DNA from: Paenibacillus plantarum
GTDB taxonomy: Bacteria > Bacillota > Bacilli > Paenibacillales > NBRC-103111
Length of the DNA stretch: 64,000 nt
Assembly: GCF_013141695.1 (NCBI RefSeq)
Contig: NZ_WHNY01000093.1
Coordinates: forward strand, 186,001-250,000
Direction of reading: 5' to 3'
The stretch's first letter is position 1, and each line of letters begins with the position of its first letter. The position numbers and the translations under genes are program-made. The notes beneath the pieces were generated by a model that saw only the letters and a list, made by a program, of their open reading frames with translations, ran no database searches and was not told the DNA's origin. Below, in pieces: positions 34,993 through 44,576 of this stretch.

Positions 34993-35804
34993 AACAAAAG
35001 AAAGGTCCAAAAATTGCACAAACGCTGCTTACCTTTCTAGTCGTCATTGTGTTTGCATTTCCATTCGTATGGATGCTCCTCGCATCGTTTAAGACGCAAT
35101 CACAGATCTTGTCGACTGGCCAAATGTTTATCTTCAAACCAACGTTTCATAACTATGTCAGCGTGTTTAAAGAATATGATTTCATCAAATTCATCTGGAA
35201 CAGCTTCCTTGTTGCCGCTGGTTCAACACTGTTGTCACTTATTCTAGGTCTCCCTGCGGCGTATGCGATTGCACGTCATCACCTTCAGAAGCTGGGGCTT
35301 CTCATCTTAGTCGCGAGAATTATCCCGGGAATTACCTTTCTAATTCCTTGGTTCATCTTGTTCTCCAAAATCCATTTGGTGGACACGTATACAGCACTTA
35401 TTTTAAGCCATATGCTCGTCGGACTGCCTTTTATTATTTGGATTATGATTTCATTTTTCGAGGCTCTGCCTACCGAAATCGAAGAGTCCGGTCTTATCGA
35501 CGGTTGTACACACCACCAAGTTTTCTTGCGCATTATTTTGCCCATCTCGGGACCTGGCGTTATTACAGCATCGCTTCTCTCCTTCATCTTCTCGTGGAAC
35601 AATTTCATGTTCTCAGTGATTCTAGCCGGAGACAAAACAAAGACGCTCCCGATCGCTGTATTTAACTTTATGTCCTATTCCGAAATTAACTGGGGCGCAT
35701 TGATGGCAGCCGCCTGCATCATTACACTTCCAGTTCTCATCATCGCTTTAGTATCTCAGCGTTATGTCGTAAGTGGACTTTCCGCCGGTGCTGTTAAAGG
35801 TTAA
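34989..35804 (+). CDS. Sugar ABC transporter permease (MalG/UgpE type)
   Basis: 271 residues, six membrane helices. The EAA loop is EALPTEIEESGLIDGCTHHQVFLRIILPISGPG, read in parts around residue 165. ATGA overlap with the preceding permease; RBS GGAGGGGG. Forms the heterodimeric channel with it. Confidence 0.9.
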   Translation: MKQKKGPKIAQTLLTFLVVIVFAFPFVWMLLASFKTQSQILSTGQMFIFKPTFHNYVSVFKEYDFIKFIWNSFLVAAGSTLLSLILGLPAAYAIARHHLQKLGLLILVARIIPGITFLIPWFILFSKIHLVDTYTALILSHMLVGLPFIIWIMISFFEALPTEIEESGLIDGCTHHQVFLRIILPISGPGVITASLLSFIFSWNNFMFSVILAGDKTKTLPIAVFNFMSYSEINWGALMAAACIITLPVLIIALVSQRYVVSGLSAGAVKG

Positions 35805-35819
35805 CAACCAGAATTGTGA

Positions 35820-35862
35820 ATACGGGAGATGCCGCCTTTCTTTTAGACAGCATCTCTCGTAT
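35820..35862 (+). terminator. Hairpin after the permease operon
   Basis: TACGGGAGATGC pairs with GCATCTCTCGTA. Only a weak T-run follows, so some readthrough into the kinase gene is possible. Confidence 0.6.
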
Positions 35863-35912
35863 ATTAAATTTGAAGTTGGTTAGCTTAGCAGATACGTGGA
35901 AGGTGATTTCGT

Positions 35913-37670
35913 ATGCCCTATAAATTGAATATTTTCAGCAAAATTTTAATTCTGTTGGTTTTGCTACTGATTCCCATCGTCCTGCTCTACAGTTATACGA
36001 ATCGCATAACAAACAATGTCGTTCAAGATCAGATACAATCGTCCAATTTGAACCAACTGTCTTTTTTTATGCACCAGCTGGATGCAGATGTGGAGCGATT
36101 AGCGATGTCTCCCGTGATTTTGGGAAGTGACCCCTATGTGAGAGAGTACATCGATAAGAACGATTCGCCGGATTATGACATGTTGAAGGAGCAATCGCGC
36201 ATCATCCAAAAGCTTAGCCTGCAAAGTGTCTCCAGCGGTTGGGTCAACGAACTCACGATAGCTATTCCCAAAGGGAAGCAAGTGCTATCCTCTAGCATTT
36301 TCGTAAATGGTACAGACGCATGGCCTTGGCATAGACCGATTCAGAGAACCTGGACTTATGAAGTACGTGAAGGTGACAAAGGTGTAGGATCGTTCATTAG
36401 GGAAGTTAGCGAGCCCATTCGTGCGCAAGTTGTGGATCAAACGAATGTGCTTTATCAAGTGAGATTTAGTGTACAGAATATGGTTCAGCTGCTGGATGTG
36501 TATAAGAAAGATAAACGAAGCGATCCGTTTTTGGTGGATGATGGGCAAGCCTTGATTCTCAACAGCTCTTCAGACTCGTCCATTACGACCTCTATCAGAG
36601 AGCAACTAACTGGATCTACGCTACCGCTCTCCGGCCAAATTCAAATAAAAATCGACAAACAGCAGTATCTGGTCAGCTATGTGAAATCAACGCAATTAAA
36701 TTGGTATCTGGTAGACTATGTGCCCGTTCAAAAAATACTATCTCCCATTACCATGACCCGCAAGCTGTTTTACATATCGATCGGATTTTTGCTCATGATG
36801 AGTGTGTTAGCTTCTTTTATCTTGTATCGCAATGTACAAATACCTATCGGCAAGATGATTCAAAGTGTGCAAAAGGTGAAAAGAGGCGACCTATCGGCAC
36901 GCATCGACTACAAAGCCAAGAATGAATTTGATTTCCTCATTCAACGATTTAATGAAATGGCGACGCAAATTCAAGTGTTGGTTGAAGATGTTTATGCGGA
37001 GAAAATACGCTCGCGCGAAGCCACTTTGAAACAACTGCAGTCACAGATCCATCCGCACTTTCTGTACAATTCGTTATTTTTCATTATCAATTCAGCTGAG
37101 ATGGATGATAAGGAGTCCGTTGTGGCGATGTCACAAAATTTAGCCGAGTTCTATCGGTATACAACAAGGGTCGAGAAACAAGTCGTTCAGCTGCAGGAAG
37201 AAGTGAATTTCGTTATTCACTATTTAAACATTCAGCAACTGCGTATTCATCGGTTAGGGTATGACATTCGCATTCCGGATGACATGTTGAATGAATCGGT
37301 TCCTAGGCTTATTCTTCAACCTTTGGTCGAGAACGCAATTATTCATGGCATTGAACGCAGTATGGAAAGTGATCACATCACCATCAAAGGCGAGCAAGTT
37401 GGAGAATGGAACCGAGTAATTGTCGAGGATAACGGCCCTGGTCTGGACCAAGAGCAATTAACTCAGCTATCGAAACAGCTAGAGCAACCAATGTCCGATG
37501 ACATTGGCTGTGGCACATGGAATATTCATCATCGGCTCTTTTATCAATTTGGAGAAGGATCGGGGCTAACTTTACAATTAGGAGAAGATGGGGGAATGAA
37601 GGCTGTGTTGACTTGGAAGCGTGAGAAGCAGCAGGAAACTCTTCCAGCTGCTCAGGAGAGAAGACCATGA
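35913..37670 (+). CDS. YesM-type sensor histidine kinase
   Basis: 585 residues. Membrane helices at about 10-30 and 285-308 enclose an extracellular dCache-like sensor. HAMP follows (KRGDLSARIDYKAKNEFDFLIQRFNEM), then the His_kinase-family H-box LQSQIHPHFLYNSLFFI (phospho-acceptor His about 380) and an HATPase domain with PLVENAIIHGIE and VEDNGPGLD. Kinases of this class sense carbohydrates. It overlaps the YesN-like regulator by 4 bases. The likely targets are the adjoining sugar ABC and dehydratase genes. Confidence 0.92.
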   Translation: MPYKLNIFSKILILLVLLLIPIVLLYSYTNRITNNVVQDQIQSSNLNQLSFFMHQLDADVERLAMSPVILGSDPYVREYIDKNDSPDYDMLKEQSRIIQKLSLQSVSSGWVNELTIAIPKGKQVLSSSIFVNGTDAWPWHRPIQRTWTYEVREGDKGVGSFIREVSEPIRAQVVDQTNVLYQVRFSVQNMVQLLDVYKKDKRSDPFLVDDGQALILNSSSDSSITTSIREQLTGSTLPLSGQIQIKIDKQQYLVSYVKSTQLNWYLVDYVPVQKILSPITMTRKLFYISIGFLLMMSVLASFILYRNVQIPIGKMIQSVQKVKRGDLSARIDYKAKNEFDFLIQRFNEMATQIQVLVEDVYAEKIRSREATLKQLQSQIHPHFLYNSLFFIINSAEMDDKESVVAMSQNLAEFYRYTTRVEKQVVQLQEEVNFVIHYLNIQQLRIHRLGYDIRIPDDMLNESVPRLILQPLVENAIIHGIERSMESDHITIKGEQVGEWNRVIVEDNGPGLDQEQLTQLSKQLEQPMSDDIGCGTWNIHHRLFYQFGEGSGLTLQLGEDGGMKAVLTWKREKQQETLPAAQERRP

Positions 37671-39283
37671 TTCAACTTCTCATTGTTGATGATGAAGCGC
37701 ATGTTGTAGATCGACTGCACGCCACAATTGACTGGACGTCACTGGGCATCGAACAAATTTTCAAGGCTTATTCGGGTAAAGAAGCGTTGGAGTTACTTGA
37801 GCAATTTTCCATTGATATCGTCATTACAGACATTCAAATGCCGGGGATTACTGGCTTGGAGCTAATTGCTGAAATCAACGATAGATGGCAGAAAACGAAG
37901 TGCATTCTCTTATCGGGTTACTCTGATTTCAACTATGCCAAAGAAGCCATCCTTCAAGGTACGGAGGATTATTTATTAAAACCTGTTACAGAGAAGGATT
38001 TGCTGGCTACGGTCGGTCGGGTCATGGATAAGCTTCAGAAGGAATGGCAAGAAGTCATCTCCACCCAGCGGCTTACTTACACGTTCAAAGAAAATCTGCC
38101 TCTACTGAGAGGAAACTTGCTGAATGATCTCCTTCAGGGCCGCAAACTTTCTGAGCAATCGCTCCAAGAGAAAATGCATATGCTGGAACTCCCTGATTTT
38201 CATGAACAAACTTGTGTATGTATGATGATTCGACTTGAGTCTGACTTTCTTGACTATGATATGGGGCGTCTATCCTTAATGGAATATGCCATCAGTAATA
38301 TGGTTGAGGAATTATTTGCCGAGAAATTCGATAGCTGGTCTACGAAAGACGCGCATGATTATTTGGTTTTCATCATGAAGCGTAAGCCGGGTACTACCGA
38401 GAAGGAAGACCCTGCTTGGCTTGAACGAACAGCGGCTGTCCTCCAATCCGCTGTGAACAATTATTTGAAGGGCAAAATCTCCATTCTACTCAGTAGTTGG
38501 GGGAAGTTTCCTGGTGATATCACAACCTTATATAACTCCTCTCTGAGTGCCTTTCGTAAGCGAATTGGGAGCGAACATGAATTATTAATGGTGCTCGGCG
38601 AAGACTCCGCCCAAACAGCGCTTTCCGCTTTGCAGAAGTTGTATGAACCTCCTACACTCAATCATCTCTTGGAGGCAGCAAGGTGGGAAGATACTGAAGA
38701 AAAGCTTTCATTGATTTTCGACGAAATGGAAGCGAAGTTCTCGGAATCCCAAGAGCATCTGTTGGAGGTTTATTTCTCGGTTGCATCCGCTTTTGCTTAC
38801 ATTGCTCATAAAAACGGCAGACCCTTGCATCAGCTCATTGGCGGGGACTACGAGAAAATGACGGAAGGCATTCCCTTCCGCAGCGTTAACCAATTGCGTG
38901 AATGGTCCATTCGCTCCTTACATCGGATGATGGAGGATATGGATCAGGAGAGAAAAGATAGCCGGGCCACCCTAATTAATGACATCCGCTCTTTTATTGA
39001 TCTGCATCTGGCCAGCGATGTCTCTTTGCAATCAATTGCGGATCACGTGTATCTGCACCCTGTTTATGTGTCTAAAATTTATAAATTGGAAACTGGCGAT
39101 AATCTAAGCGACTACGTCAATCGGGTACGTATGGATAAAGCTTCCTATCTGTTAAAAAACGGTCACGATAAAATTTACGAAATCGCCACGCAGCTCGGAT
39201 ACCAACGTCCGCACTCCTTTAATCATGCTTTCAAAAAGCATTATGGAATGACCCCTCAGGAGTATCGCGATCAATATTCTTAA
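37667..39283 (+). CDS. YesN-type response regulator with AraC HTH
   Basis: 538 residues. Receiver domain with VDDEAHV and phospho-acceptor Asp55 (IVITDIQMPG), Ser in LLSGYS and Lys in YLLKPV. A long central region of about 300 residues follows, of the type found in YesN-like proteins. The C-terminal AraC double HTH (about 435-535) has LQSIADHVYLHPVYVSKIYK and IYEIATQLGYQRPHSFNHAF. Activates transcription of nearby sugar genes by inference. Confidence 0.92.
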   Translation: MIQLLIVDDEAHVVDRLHATIDWTSLGIEQIFKAYSGKEALELLEQFSIDIVITDIQMPGITGLELIAEINDRWQKTKCILLSGYSDFNYAKEAILQGTEDYLLKPVTEKDLLATVGRVMDKLQKEWQEVISTQRLTYTFKENLPLLRGNLLNDLLQGRKLSEQSLQEKMHMLELPDFHEQTCVCMMIRLESDFLDYDMGRLSLMEYAISNMVEELFAEKFDSWSTKDAHDYLVFIMKRKPGTTEKEDPAWLERTAAVLQSAVNNYLKGKISILLSSWGKFPGDITTLYNSSLSAFRKRIGSEHELLMVLGEDSAQTALSALQKLYEPPTLNHLLEAARWEDTEEKLSLIFDEMEAKFSESQEHLLEVYFSVASAFAYIAHKNGRPLHQLIGGDYEKMTEGIPFRSVNQLREWSIRSLHRMMEDMDQERKDSRATLINDIRSFIDLHLASDVSLQSIADHVYLHPVYVSKIYKLETGDNLSDYVNRVRMDKASYLLKNGHDKIYEIATQLGYQRPHSFNHAFKKHYGMTPQEYRDQYS

Positions 39284-39295
39284 TCAGAAGGGAGC

Positions 39296-39603
39296 ATGAA
39301 TAGCGCCATGTCAGACGTCTTACATACATTAAGAGAGTCGTTAAGCTTTTTCCTTGCTCGAGCTTAGGACCTTCGTATTTGAAAGAGCTCAAAGGTCCTC
39401 TAAATGAACTTAATATCCTTGCAGTCGGAGGGATAACGAAAGAAAATGCGCCTTCTTATTTGCAAGCTGGCGCCTCTTCAGTAGGTATAGGAGGAAATTT
39501 GGTAGCGCTTAACGAAATTCAACAAGGTAATTATAGTGCGATTACGACTTACGCCGAGCAGCTCATGGCGGCCGTACATGCAGTGAACTTTCAAACATTC
39601 TAA
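39296..39603 (+). pseudogene. Internally deleted 2-keto-3-deoxy-6-phosphogluconate-type aldolase
   Basis: ATG 39296 has GGGAG upstream and starts MNSAMSDVLHTLRES in one frame. In another frame from about 39337 the DNA continues as VVKLFPCSSLGPSYLKELKG, VGGITKENAPSYLQAG and VGIGGNLV, the C-terminal third of a KDPG/KDPGal aldolase. The middle of the enzyme (roughly 110-120 residues, including the catalytic Lys region) is missing and the frames differ. The remaining ORF from TTG 39379 (74 codons) cannot form a barrel. The neighbouring dehydratase would make the aldolase's precursor compound, so the pathway may now rely on an aldolase elsewhere. Confidence 0.8.
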
Positions 39604-39626
39604 GATACAGGGAGAGGAAGTATACC

Positions 39627-40775
39627 GTGAAAATTACGAAATTAGAACTGTTCAAAGTACCGCCAAGATGGTTGTTTTTGAAAATCGAAACGGATGAAGG
39701 CATCACAGGATGGGGAGAACCTGTCGTTGAGGGGAAAGCCGATACGGTCGCTGCAGCCGTAATGGAAATGAGCGACCAGATCATCGGGAAGGATCCGATG
39801 CGAATTGAAGATATGTTTCAGGTACTATACCGCGGTGGGTTTTATCGTGGAGGCCCTATTCTTTCGAGTGCGATTTCTGGTATCGAACAAGCACTTTGGG
39901 ACATTAAGGGCAAATTCTACAACGCCCCTGTGTATGATTTATTAGGTGGAGCTTGCCGCGATCGCACGCGTGTCTACTCCTGGATTGGCGGTGACCGTCC
40001 AAGTGACGTAGGTGAATCGGCGAAGCAGCAAGTGAAAGCCGGCTTCACTGCAGTGAAAATGAACGCTACAGAAGAACTTCATTATATTGATTCGATCCGC
40101 AAAGTAGATGAAGCCATTGCCCGCATTGCGGCCGTCCGCGAAGCCATTGGCAAAGATATCGGCATCGGCATCGACTTCCACGGTCGTGTACATAAATCGA
40201 TGGCCAAAATCATCGTGAAAGAGCTTGAGCCTTATCGCCCGATGTTCATCGAAGAGCCCGTTCTGCCTGAAAACAATGAGGCGCTTAAGGAAATCGCTCG
40301 CTATACGTCGTGTCCTATCGCCACGGGAGAGCGCATGTATACGCGCTGGGGCTTTAAAGAACTACTCGCCCAAGGCATCGTAGATATCATTCAACCCGAT
40401 CTTTCGCATGCTGGAGGTATCTTAGAAACTCGAAAAATTGCCGCAATGGCCGAAGCCTATGACATTGCTATCGCTCCGCATTGTCCGTTAGGGCCTATAG
40501 CATTAGCTGCCTGTCTACAGCTGGATACCTGCTCGCCTAACGCGTTCATTCAGGAGCAAAGCCTGGGTATTCATTATAATCAAGGCAGCGATCTGCTGGA
40601 TTACCTGAAGGATCCATCCGTGTTCCAATATGAAGCAGGCTTCGTGAAGAATCTAACCGCTCCTGGCCTAGGAATTGAAATCAATGAAGAAAAGGTCCGT
40701 GAAATGGCTGCCATCGGTCATAATTGGAAGAATCCAATTTGGCGTCAAGAGGATGGTACTGTGGCGGAGTGGTAG
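39627..40775 (+). CDS. dgoD: Galactonate dehydratase-type enolase-superfamily enzyme
   Basis: 382 residues, the DgoD length. N-terminal capping domain (KLFKVPPRWLFLKIETDEG region) and enolase-type barrel. DFHGRVH (about residue 185) supplies a metal Asp and a catalytic His; EEPV (about 212), GERMYTRW (about 235) and APHCPLGP (about 287) give further ligands and the second catalytic His. It removes water from an acid sugar to form 2-keto-3-deoxy-galactonate or a related compound. GTG start with GGGAGAGGAAG. It follows the broken aldolase gene by 23 bases and lies downstream of the sugar ABC and YesMN genes. Specificity for galactonate is a family-level call. Confidence 0.85.
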   Translation: MKITKLELFKVPPRWLFLKIETDEGITGWGEPVVEGKADTVAAAVMEMSDQIIGKDPMRIEDMFQVLYRGGFYRGGPILSSAISGIEQALWDIKGKFYNAPVYDLLGGACRDRTRVYSWIGGDRPSDVGESAKQQVKAGFTAVKMNATEELHYIDSIRKVDEAIARIAAVREAIGKDIGIGIDFHGRVHKSMAKIIVKELEPYRPMFIEEPVLPENNEALKEIARYTSCPIATGERMYTRWGFKELLAQGIVDIIQPDLSHAGGILETRKIAAMAEAYDIAIAPHCPLGPIALAACLQLDTCSPNAFIQEQSLGIHYNQGSDLLDYLKDPSVFQYEAGFVKNLTAPGLGIEINEEKVREMAAIGHNWKNPIWRQEDGTVAEW

Positions 40776-40815
40776 GAGAGGAAACTCACCTCTAACAAGC
40801 ACAACAAGCACAAAT

Positions 40816-40855
40816 AAGTCGTCCTTCAATTCCTTGAGGAATTGTGGGACGACTT
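40816..40855 (+). terminator. Terminator of the sugar-acid locus
   Basis: AAGTCGTCC/GGACGACTT stem with inner AATTCC/GGAATT, followed by TT. Confidence 0.85.
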
Positions 40856-40906
40856 TTCAGTTAGTATGGAGCTTAGAGGTTTTGATACGCTAGCCTCGAC
40901 GCGCAT

Positions 40907-41096
40907 TAGATGGAAAACCTCCAGCTAATTTCAGCGTAATTCAGCCAAATTGCAGATTAACTGGAAAAACTCCAGCTATTTCAGACGAAAAACACTAATA
41001 CAAGGAAATATGGCTCATTTTAGCTGTAGGAATTCCAGTTAATTTCCTAAAAGGGGCCATTTCGGCTAGATTAGCTGCAGGAAATCCAGTTATTCA
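40907..41096. repeat. Intergenic palindromic element, family 1, copy D
   Basis: Forward modules start at 40907 and 40958, reverse at 41021 and 41072 (spacing 51/63/51). The spacers also show complementarity (for example TTCAGCGTAATTCAGCC in one against GGCCATTTCGGCTAGA in the other). Lies between the convergent dgoD and glpD genes. Confidence 0.85.
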
Positions 41097-41158
41097 ATTT
41101 GCAGCTGTGTTAAATGACGTAGAACACGTTTATGTGAAGGAAAGCCTGTATCAACGGC

Positions 41159-42931
41159 TTAAGCCTCCAGCGGATGCACCGCCTCATGGAGCATCTGCTC
41201 CAGCTCGGCGGCGTAAGCCGCTGTCTGCGCTTCGCTCCAGCCGAAGCGCTCCGCCAGGAAGGCTGTCGCTGCAGCCTTCCACTGCCTTGCCCACGCGATG
41301 TCGAAGAAGAGGGCGCCCGTACGGCGGATAAAGAAGTCCGCCGGCTTCACGACCATCTCGCGCTCGATCGCGTAGACGAGCGCAGCGAGCACCGCGGCAG
41401 GCATGCCCCGCCGCGCAGCCTCACCCCGGTGCTGCTCCAGCAGCGCGAATACGGTGTCCACGTTGGACCCGTATCGCTGCGCGAGCAGCATCGTCTCAGG
41501 CTCGGTCAGCCCCAGCCGCAGGCCTTGGCTGACCTTGCTGCGCAAGAACGGCGCCAGCTGCGCCGAGCCGCCCACATCGCCGCCGGATATCGGCAGCGTC
41601 TTCGTACGGCTCGGCGGAAGCGCCGCCGAGACCTTGCCCTCCGCCACCAGCATGGCGGCGATCTGGTTCACGACCGACTCCGCCATTTTGCGGTAGCCGG
41701 TCAGCTTGCCCCCGGCCATCGAAATGAGGCCGGAACCCGAAATGAAGATTTCGTCGCGACGCGAAATCTCGGAAGGGTCTTTGCCCTCCTGATGGATCAG
41801 CGGGCGCAGCCCGGTCCAGCTCGATTCGACGTCGGCCTCCGTCAACCCGAGGGACGGAAACATCTCGTTCGCGGCCCGCAGCACATAGGCACGATCAGCC
41901 ATAGTAATACGGGGATTGGCAATATCCCCTTTGTAGTTCGTGTCGGTCGTGCCGACATAAGTTTTGCCATCGCGCGGGATCGCAAACACCATCCGCCCGT
42001 CCGGCGTATCGAAATAGATCGCCTGCCCCAGCGGGAATCGGCTCTGATCAAAGACCAAATGCACCCCTTTGGTCAAATGCAACGTTTTCCCCTGCTTCGA
42101 GCGGTCCATGTCACGAAGGGTATCCACCCACGGCCCCGCCGCATTCACGATTTTGCTCGCATACAGCGAATAGGAAGCTGTTTGTTCTTTCCCATCTTTC
42201 CCATCTTTCCCATCTTTCCCATCTTTCCCGTCACTCCCAGCCAACTGATCCACAACCCGCACCCCAACCAACGTGCCATCCTTCACGATCAATTCCTCAA
42301 CCTTGGCATAATTCACCGCCATCGCGCCGAGTTCCACCGCTTTTTTCATAACTTCAATGGTCAGCCGCGCATCATCCGTACGATACTCCACGTAGTAACC
42401 GCCGCCTCTGAGGTCTTTCTTTTTCAACAAGGGCTCGTGCTGCAAAGTCACATCAGGGCTGAACATTTTGCGTCGTTCCGAGCGCTTAACTCCCGCCAAG
42501 AAATCGTACACTCTTAAGCCGAGCGACGTAGACAGCTTGCCGAATGTCCCACCTTTATAAAAGGGCAACAGCATCCACTCCGGCGTCGTCACGTGCGGTC
42601 CATTTTCATACACAATCGCCCGTTCCTTGCCTACTTCAGCTACAACCTTTACGTCCAGCTGCTTCAAATACCGCAGACCGCCATGCACCAATTTCGTCGA
42701 ACGGCTCGACGTCCCTGAAGCAAAATCCTGCATCTCAATCAACGCCGTGCGAAGCCCGCGACTCTGCGCATCCAGCGCAATACCCGCGCCGGTAATCCCT
42801 CCGCCGATCACGATCACATCGAATTGTTGCTGCGCCATCTCCTCGAGCATCTCTTTCCTTTTTAACCCGCTAAATTGTCTACTTGGATCCATCCGTTTAT
42901 GTTGTCCAGCTTCCATTTGCCCTGTTGTCAT
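41159..42931 (-). CDS. glpD: Glycerol-3-phosphate dehydrogenase, FAD-dependent
   Basis: 590 residues. Oxidises glycerol 3-phosphate to dihydroxyacetone phosphate at the membrane, passing electrons to quinone. The FAD motif is VIVIGGGITGAGIALDAQSRG (about residue 38), with FASGTSSRSTKLVHGGLRYL following and GGKLTGYR near 425. An in-frame low-complexity insertion, SDGKDGKDGKDGKDGKE, lies near residue 240, encoded by 9-bp repeats at 42187-42231. A GlpP-type leader terminator lies upstream. RBS GGGAGAGA precedes the ATG. The long antisense ORF in this gene is a GC-bias shadow. Confidence 0.95.
   Translation of the reverse strand: MTTGQMEAGQHKRMDPSRQFSGLKRKEMLEEMAQQQFDVIVIGGGITGAGIALDAQSRGLRTALIEMQDFASGTSSRSTKLVHGGLRYLKQLDVKVVAEVGKERAIVYENGPHVTTPEWMLLPFYKGGTFGKLSTSLGLRVYDFLAGVKRSERRKMFSPDVTLQHEPLLKKKDLRGGGYYVEYRTDDARLTIEVMKKAVELGAMAVNYAKVEELIVKDGTLVGVRVVDQLAGSDGKDGKDGKDGKDGKEQTASYSLYASKIVNAAGPWVDTLRDMDRSKQGKTLHLTKGVHLVFDQSRFPLGQAIYFDTPDGRMVFAIPRDGKTYVGTTDTNYKGDIANPRITMADRAYVLRAANEMFPSLGLTEADVESSWTGLRPLIHQEGKDPSEISRRDEIFISGSGLISMAGGKLTGYRKMAESVVNQIAAMLVAEGKVSAALPPSRTKTLPISGGDVGGSAQLAPFLRSKVSQGLRLGLTEPETMLLAQRYGSNVDTVFALLEQHRGEAARRGMPAAVLAALVYAIEREMVVKPADFFIRRTGALFFDIAWARQWKAAATAFLAERFGWSEAQTAAYAAELEQMLHEAVHPLEA
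42187..42231 (-). repeat. 9-bp tandem repeat inside glpD
   Basis: Four exact units read on the plus strand as CTTTCCCAT and a fifth with one change, coding (DGK)n. A multiple of three, so copy-number change would not shift the frame. Confidence 0.9.
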
Positions 42932-42962
42932 GCCAATCTCTCCCTTATTTATGAATATGAAA

Positions 42963-43011
42963 AAACCACAACATACCTATCACGTTTGCACGTTAAGGTC
43001 CGCTGTGGTTT
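42963..43011 (-). promoter_or_regulatory. Leader terminator/antiterminator of glpD (GlpP target)
   Basis: On the minus strand AAACCACA pairs with TGTGGTTT, followed by TTTT, with extra pairing in the loop. It lies between glpK and glpD and about 31 bases before the glpD ATG. GGAGACT upstream of the stem also occurs in the glpP leader. In Bacillus subtilis, GlpP with glycerol 3-phosphate prevents termination in the glpD leader. Confidence 0.75.
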
Positions 43012-43067
43012 CTCCTAGTCTCCAACCGAATATGAACTTGTTAGTTGTAGTATATCACTCTATGCAT

Positions 43068-44576
43068 TTATTTAAAAGCAATTGCGGCATTTACCGCCTT
43101 TTTCCATCCGCTGTATAACTTTTCTTGCAAGTCCGCTTCCATACTCTGCTCAAAAGCCCGATCCACCTGCCACTGCGCCGCAATTTCCGCCTGATCCTGC
43201 CAGAAACCAACCGCGAGACCAGCCAAATAGGCCGCCCCCAGCGCCGTCGTTTCATTAATAACCGGACGCTCAACCGTGACACCCAGCATGTCGCTTTGGA
43301 ACTGCATGAGGAAGTCGTTTTTCACCACACCGCCGTCGACCCGCAGCTTCGTCAGTTCAATGCCAGAATCGTCTTCCATCGCTTGCAGCACGTCTTTCGT
43401 CTGGTACGCGAGGGATTCCAGTGTTGCCCGGATAAAATGCTCCTTCGACGTTCCCCGTGTCAACCCAAAAACCGCGCCTCGCACATCGCTGTCCCAATAA
43501 GGCGTCCCCAGCCCGACAAAAGCAGGAACCACATACACACCATCGGTCGATACGACGCGTTTGGCGTATTCTTCGGAATCCTTCGCGGATTTGATCATGC
43601 GCAGCCCGTCTCGCAACCATTGAATCGCCGAGCCCGCCACGAAAATACTTCCCTCCAGCGCATACTCAACCTTCCCGTTCAAGCCCCATGCTATGGTAGT
43701 CAAAAGGCCGCTGCGCGACGGAATCGCATGATTCCCTGTGTTCATCAGCATGAAGCAGCCAGTGCCGTAGGTGTTTTTGGCCATCCCTTTTTCGAAGCAG
43801 GCTTGACCGAACAGTGCCGCCTGTTGATCCCCAGCCGCGCCCGCGATTGGAATCGCCGCACCGAAGAACAGGCTTTCCTGTGTATGCCCATACACCTCGG
43901 ACGACGAACGAACCTCTGGCAACATCACTGCGGGAATGTCCAAATGTCCCATCAGCTCCTCGTCCCATTTCAGCTCGTGAATGTTGTAAATGAGCGTGCG
44001 TGAAGCGTTCGAGTAATCAGTAACATGCGCTTGGCCGCCTGTCAGTTTCCAGATGATCCACGTGTCCATCGTGCCGAAAAGTAAATCCCCCTGCTCGGCC
44101 CTTGCTCTAGCTCCCTCGACGTGATCGAGGATCCATTTGATTTTGGTCGCCGAAAAATACGCATCAATCAGCAGCCCCGTCCGCTCCCGAAACAGCTCGT
44201 TAAGACCCGCAGCTTTTAATTTCTCACAGATGTCTGCGGTCTGCCGCGACTGCCAAACAATCGCATGGTACACGGGCATCCCCGTATGCTTATCCCACAC
44301 AACCGCCGTCTCTCGCTGGTTCGTGATACCGATTCCCGCAATTTCCGTAGGCGGCACCCCCGTCTCAGACAGAAGCGTTGCGATCACACTTTGAATCGAC
44401 AGCCAAATTTCGTTCGCATCATGCTCCACCCAGCCTGGCTTCGGAAAATACTGCTTAAACTCCTGCTGAGAGGTATGCACGATACTTCCTTTTTGATCAA
44501 ATAAAATCGCTCTAGAGCTCGTTGTCCCTTGATCAAGGGAAAGAATATATGAGGGCTTGGATCCCGTAGTTGTCAT
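43068..44576 (-). CDS. glpK: Glycerol kinase
   Basis: 502 residues, the standard GlpK length. Phosphorylates glycerol with ATP. Conserved segments: SLDQGTTSSRAILFD at the start (phosphate loop), WQSRQTADICE, KIKWILDH, GTMDTWIIWKLTGG, and GLGTPYWDSDVRGAVFGLTRGT near 375. It overlaps the glpP stop by 4 bases (ATGA) and precedes glpD. No glpF facilitator gene is present in this cluster. Confidence 0.95.
   Translation of the reverse strand: MTTTGSKPSYILSLDQGTTSSRAILFDQKGSIVHTSQQEFKQYFPKPGWVEHDANEIWLSIQSVIATLLSETGVPPTEIAGIGITNQRETAVVWDKHTGMPVYHAIVWQSRQTADICEKLKAAGLNELFRERTGLLIDAYFSATKIKWILDHVEGARARAEQGDLLFGTMDTWIIWKLTGGQAHVTDYSNASRTLIYNIHELKWDEELMGHLDIPAVMLPEVRSSSEVYGHTQESLFFGAAIPIAGAAGDQQAALFGQACFEKGMAKNTYGTGCFMLMNTGNHAIPSRSGLLTTIAWGLNGKVEYALEGSIFVAGSAIQWLRDGLRMIKSAKDSEEYAKRVVSTDGVYVVPAFVGLGTPYWDSDVRGAVFGLTRGTSKEHFIRATLESLAYQTKDVLQAMEDDSGIELTKLRVDGGVVKNDFLMQFQSDMLGVTVERPVINETTALGAAYLAGLAVGFWQDQAEIAAQWQVDRAFEQSMEADLQEKLYSGWKKAVNAAIAFK

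Noticed and set aside
41174..42517. 447-codon ORF opposite glpD
   Set aside because: Entirely antisense to a complete, conserved enzyme gene in GC-rich DNA; typical shadow frame.
43125..44003. 292-codon ORF opposite glpK
   Set aside because: Antisense shadow of a conserved kinase gene.
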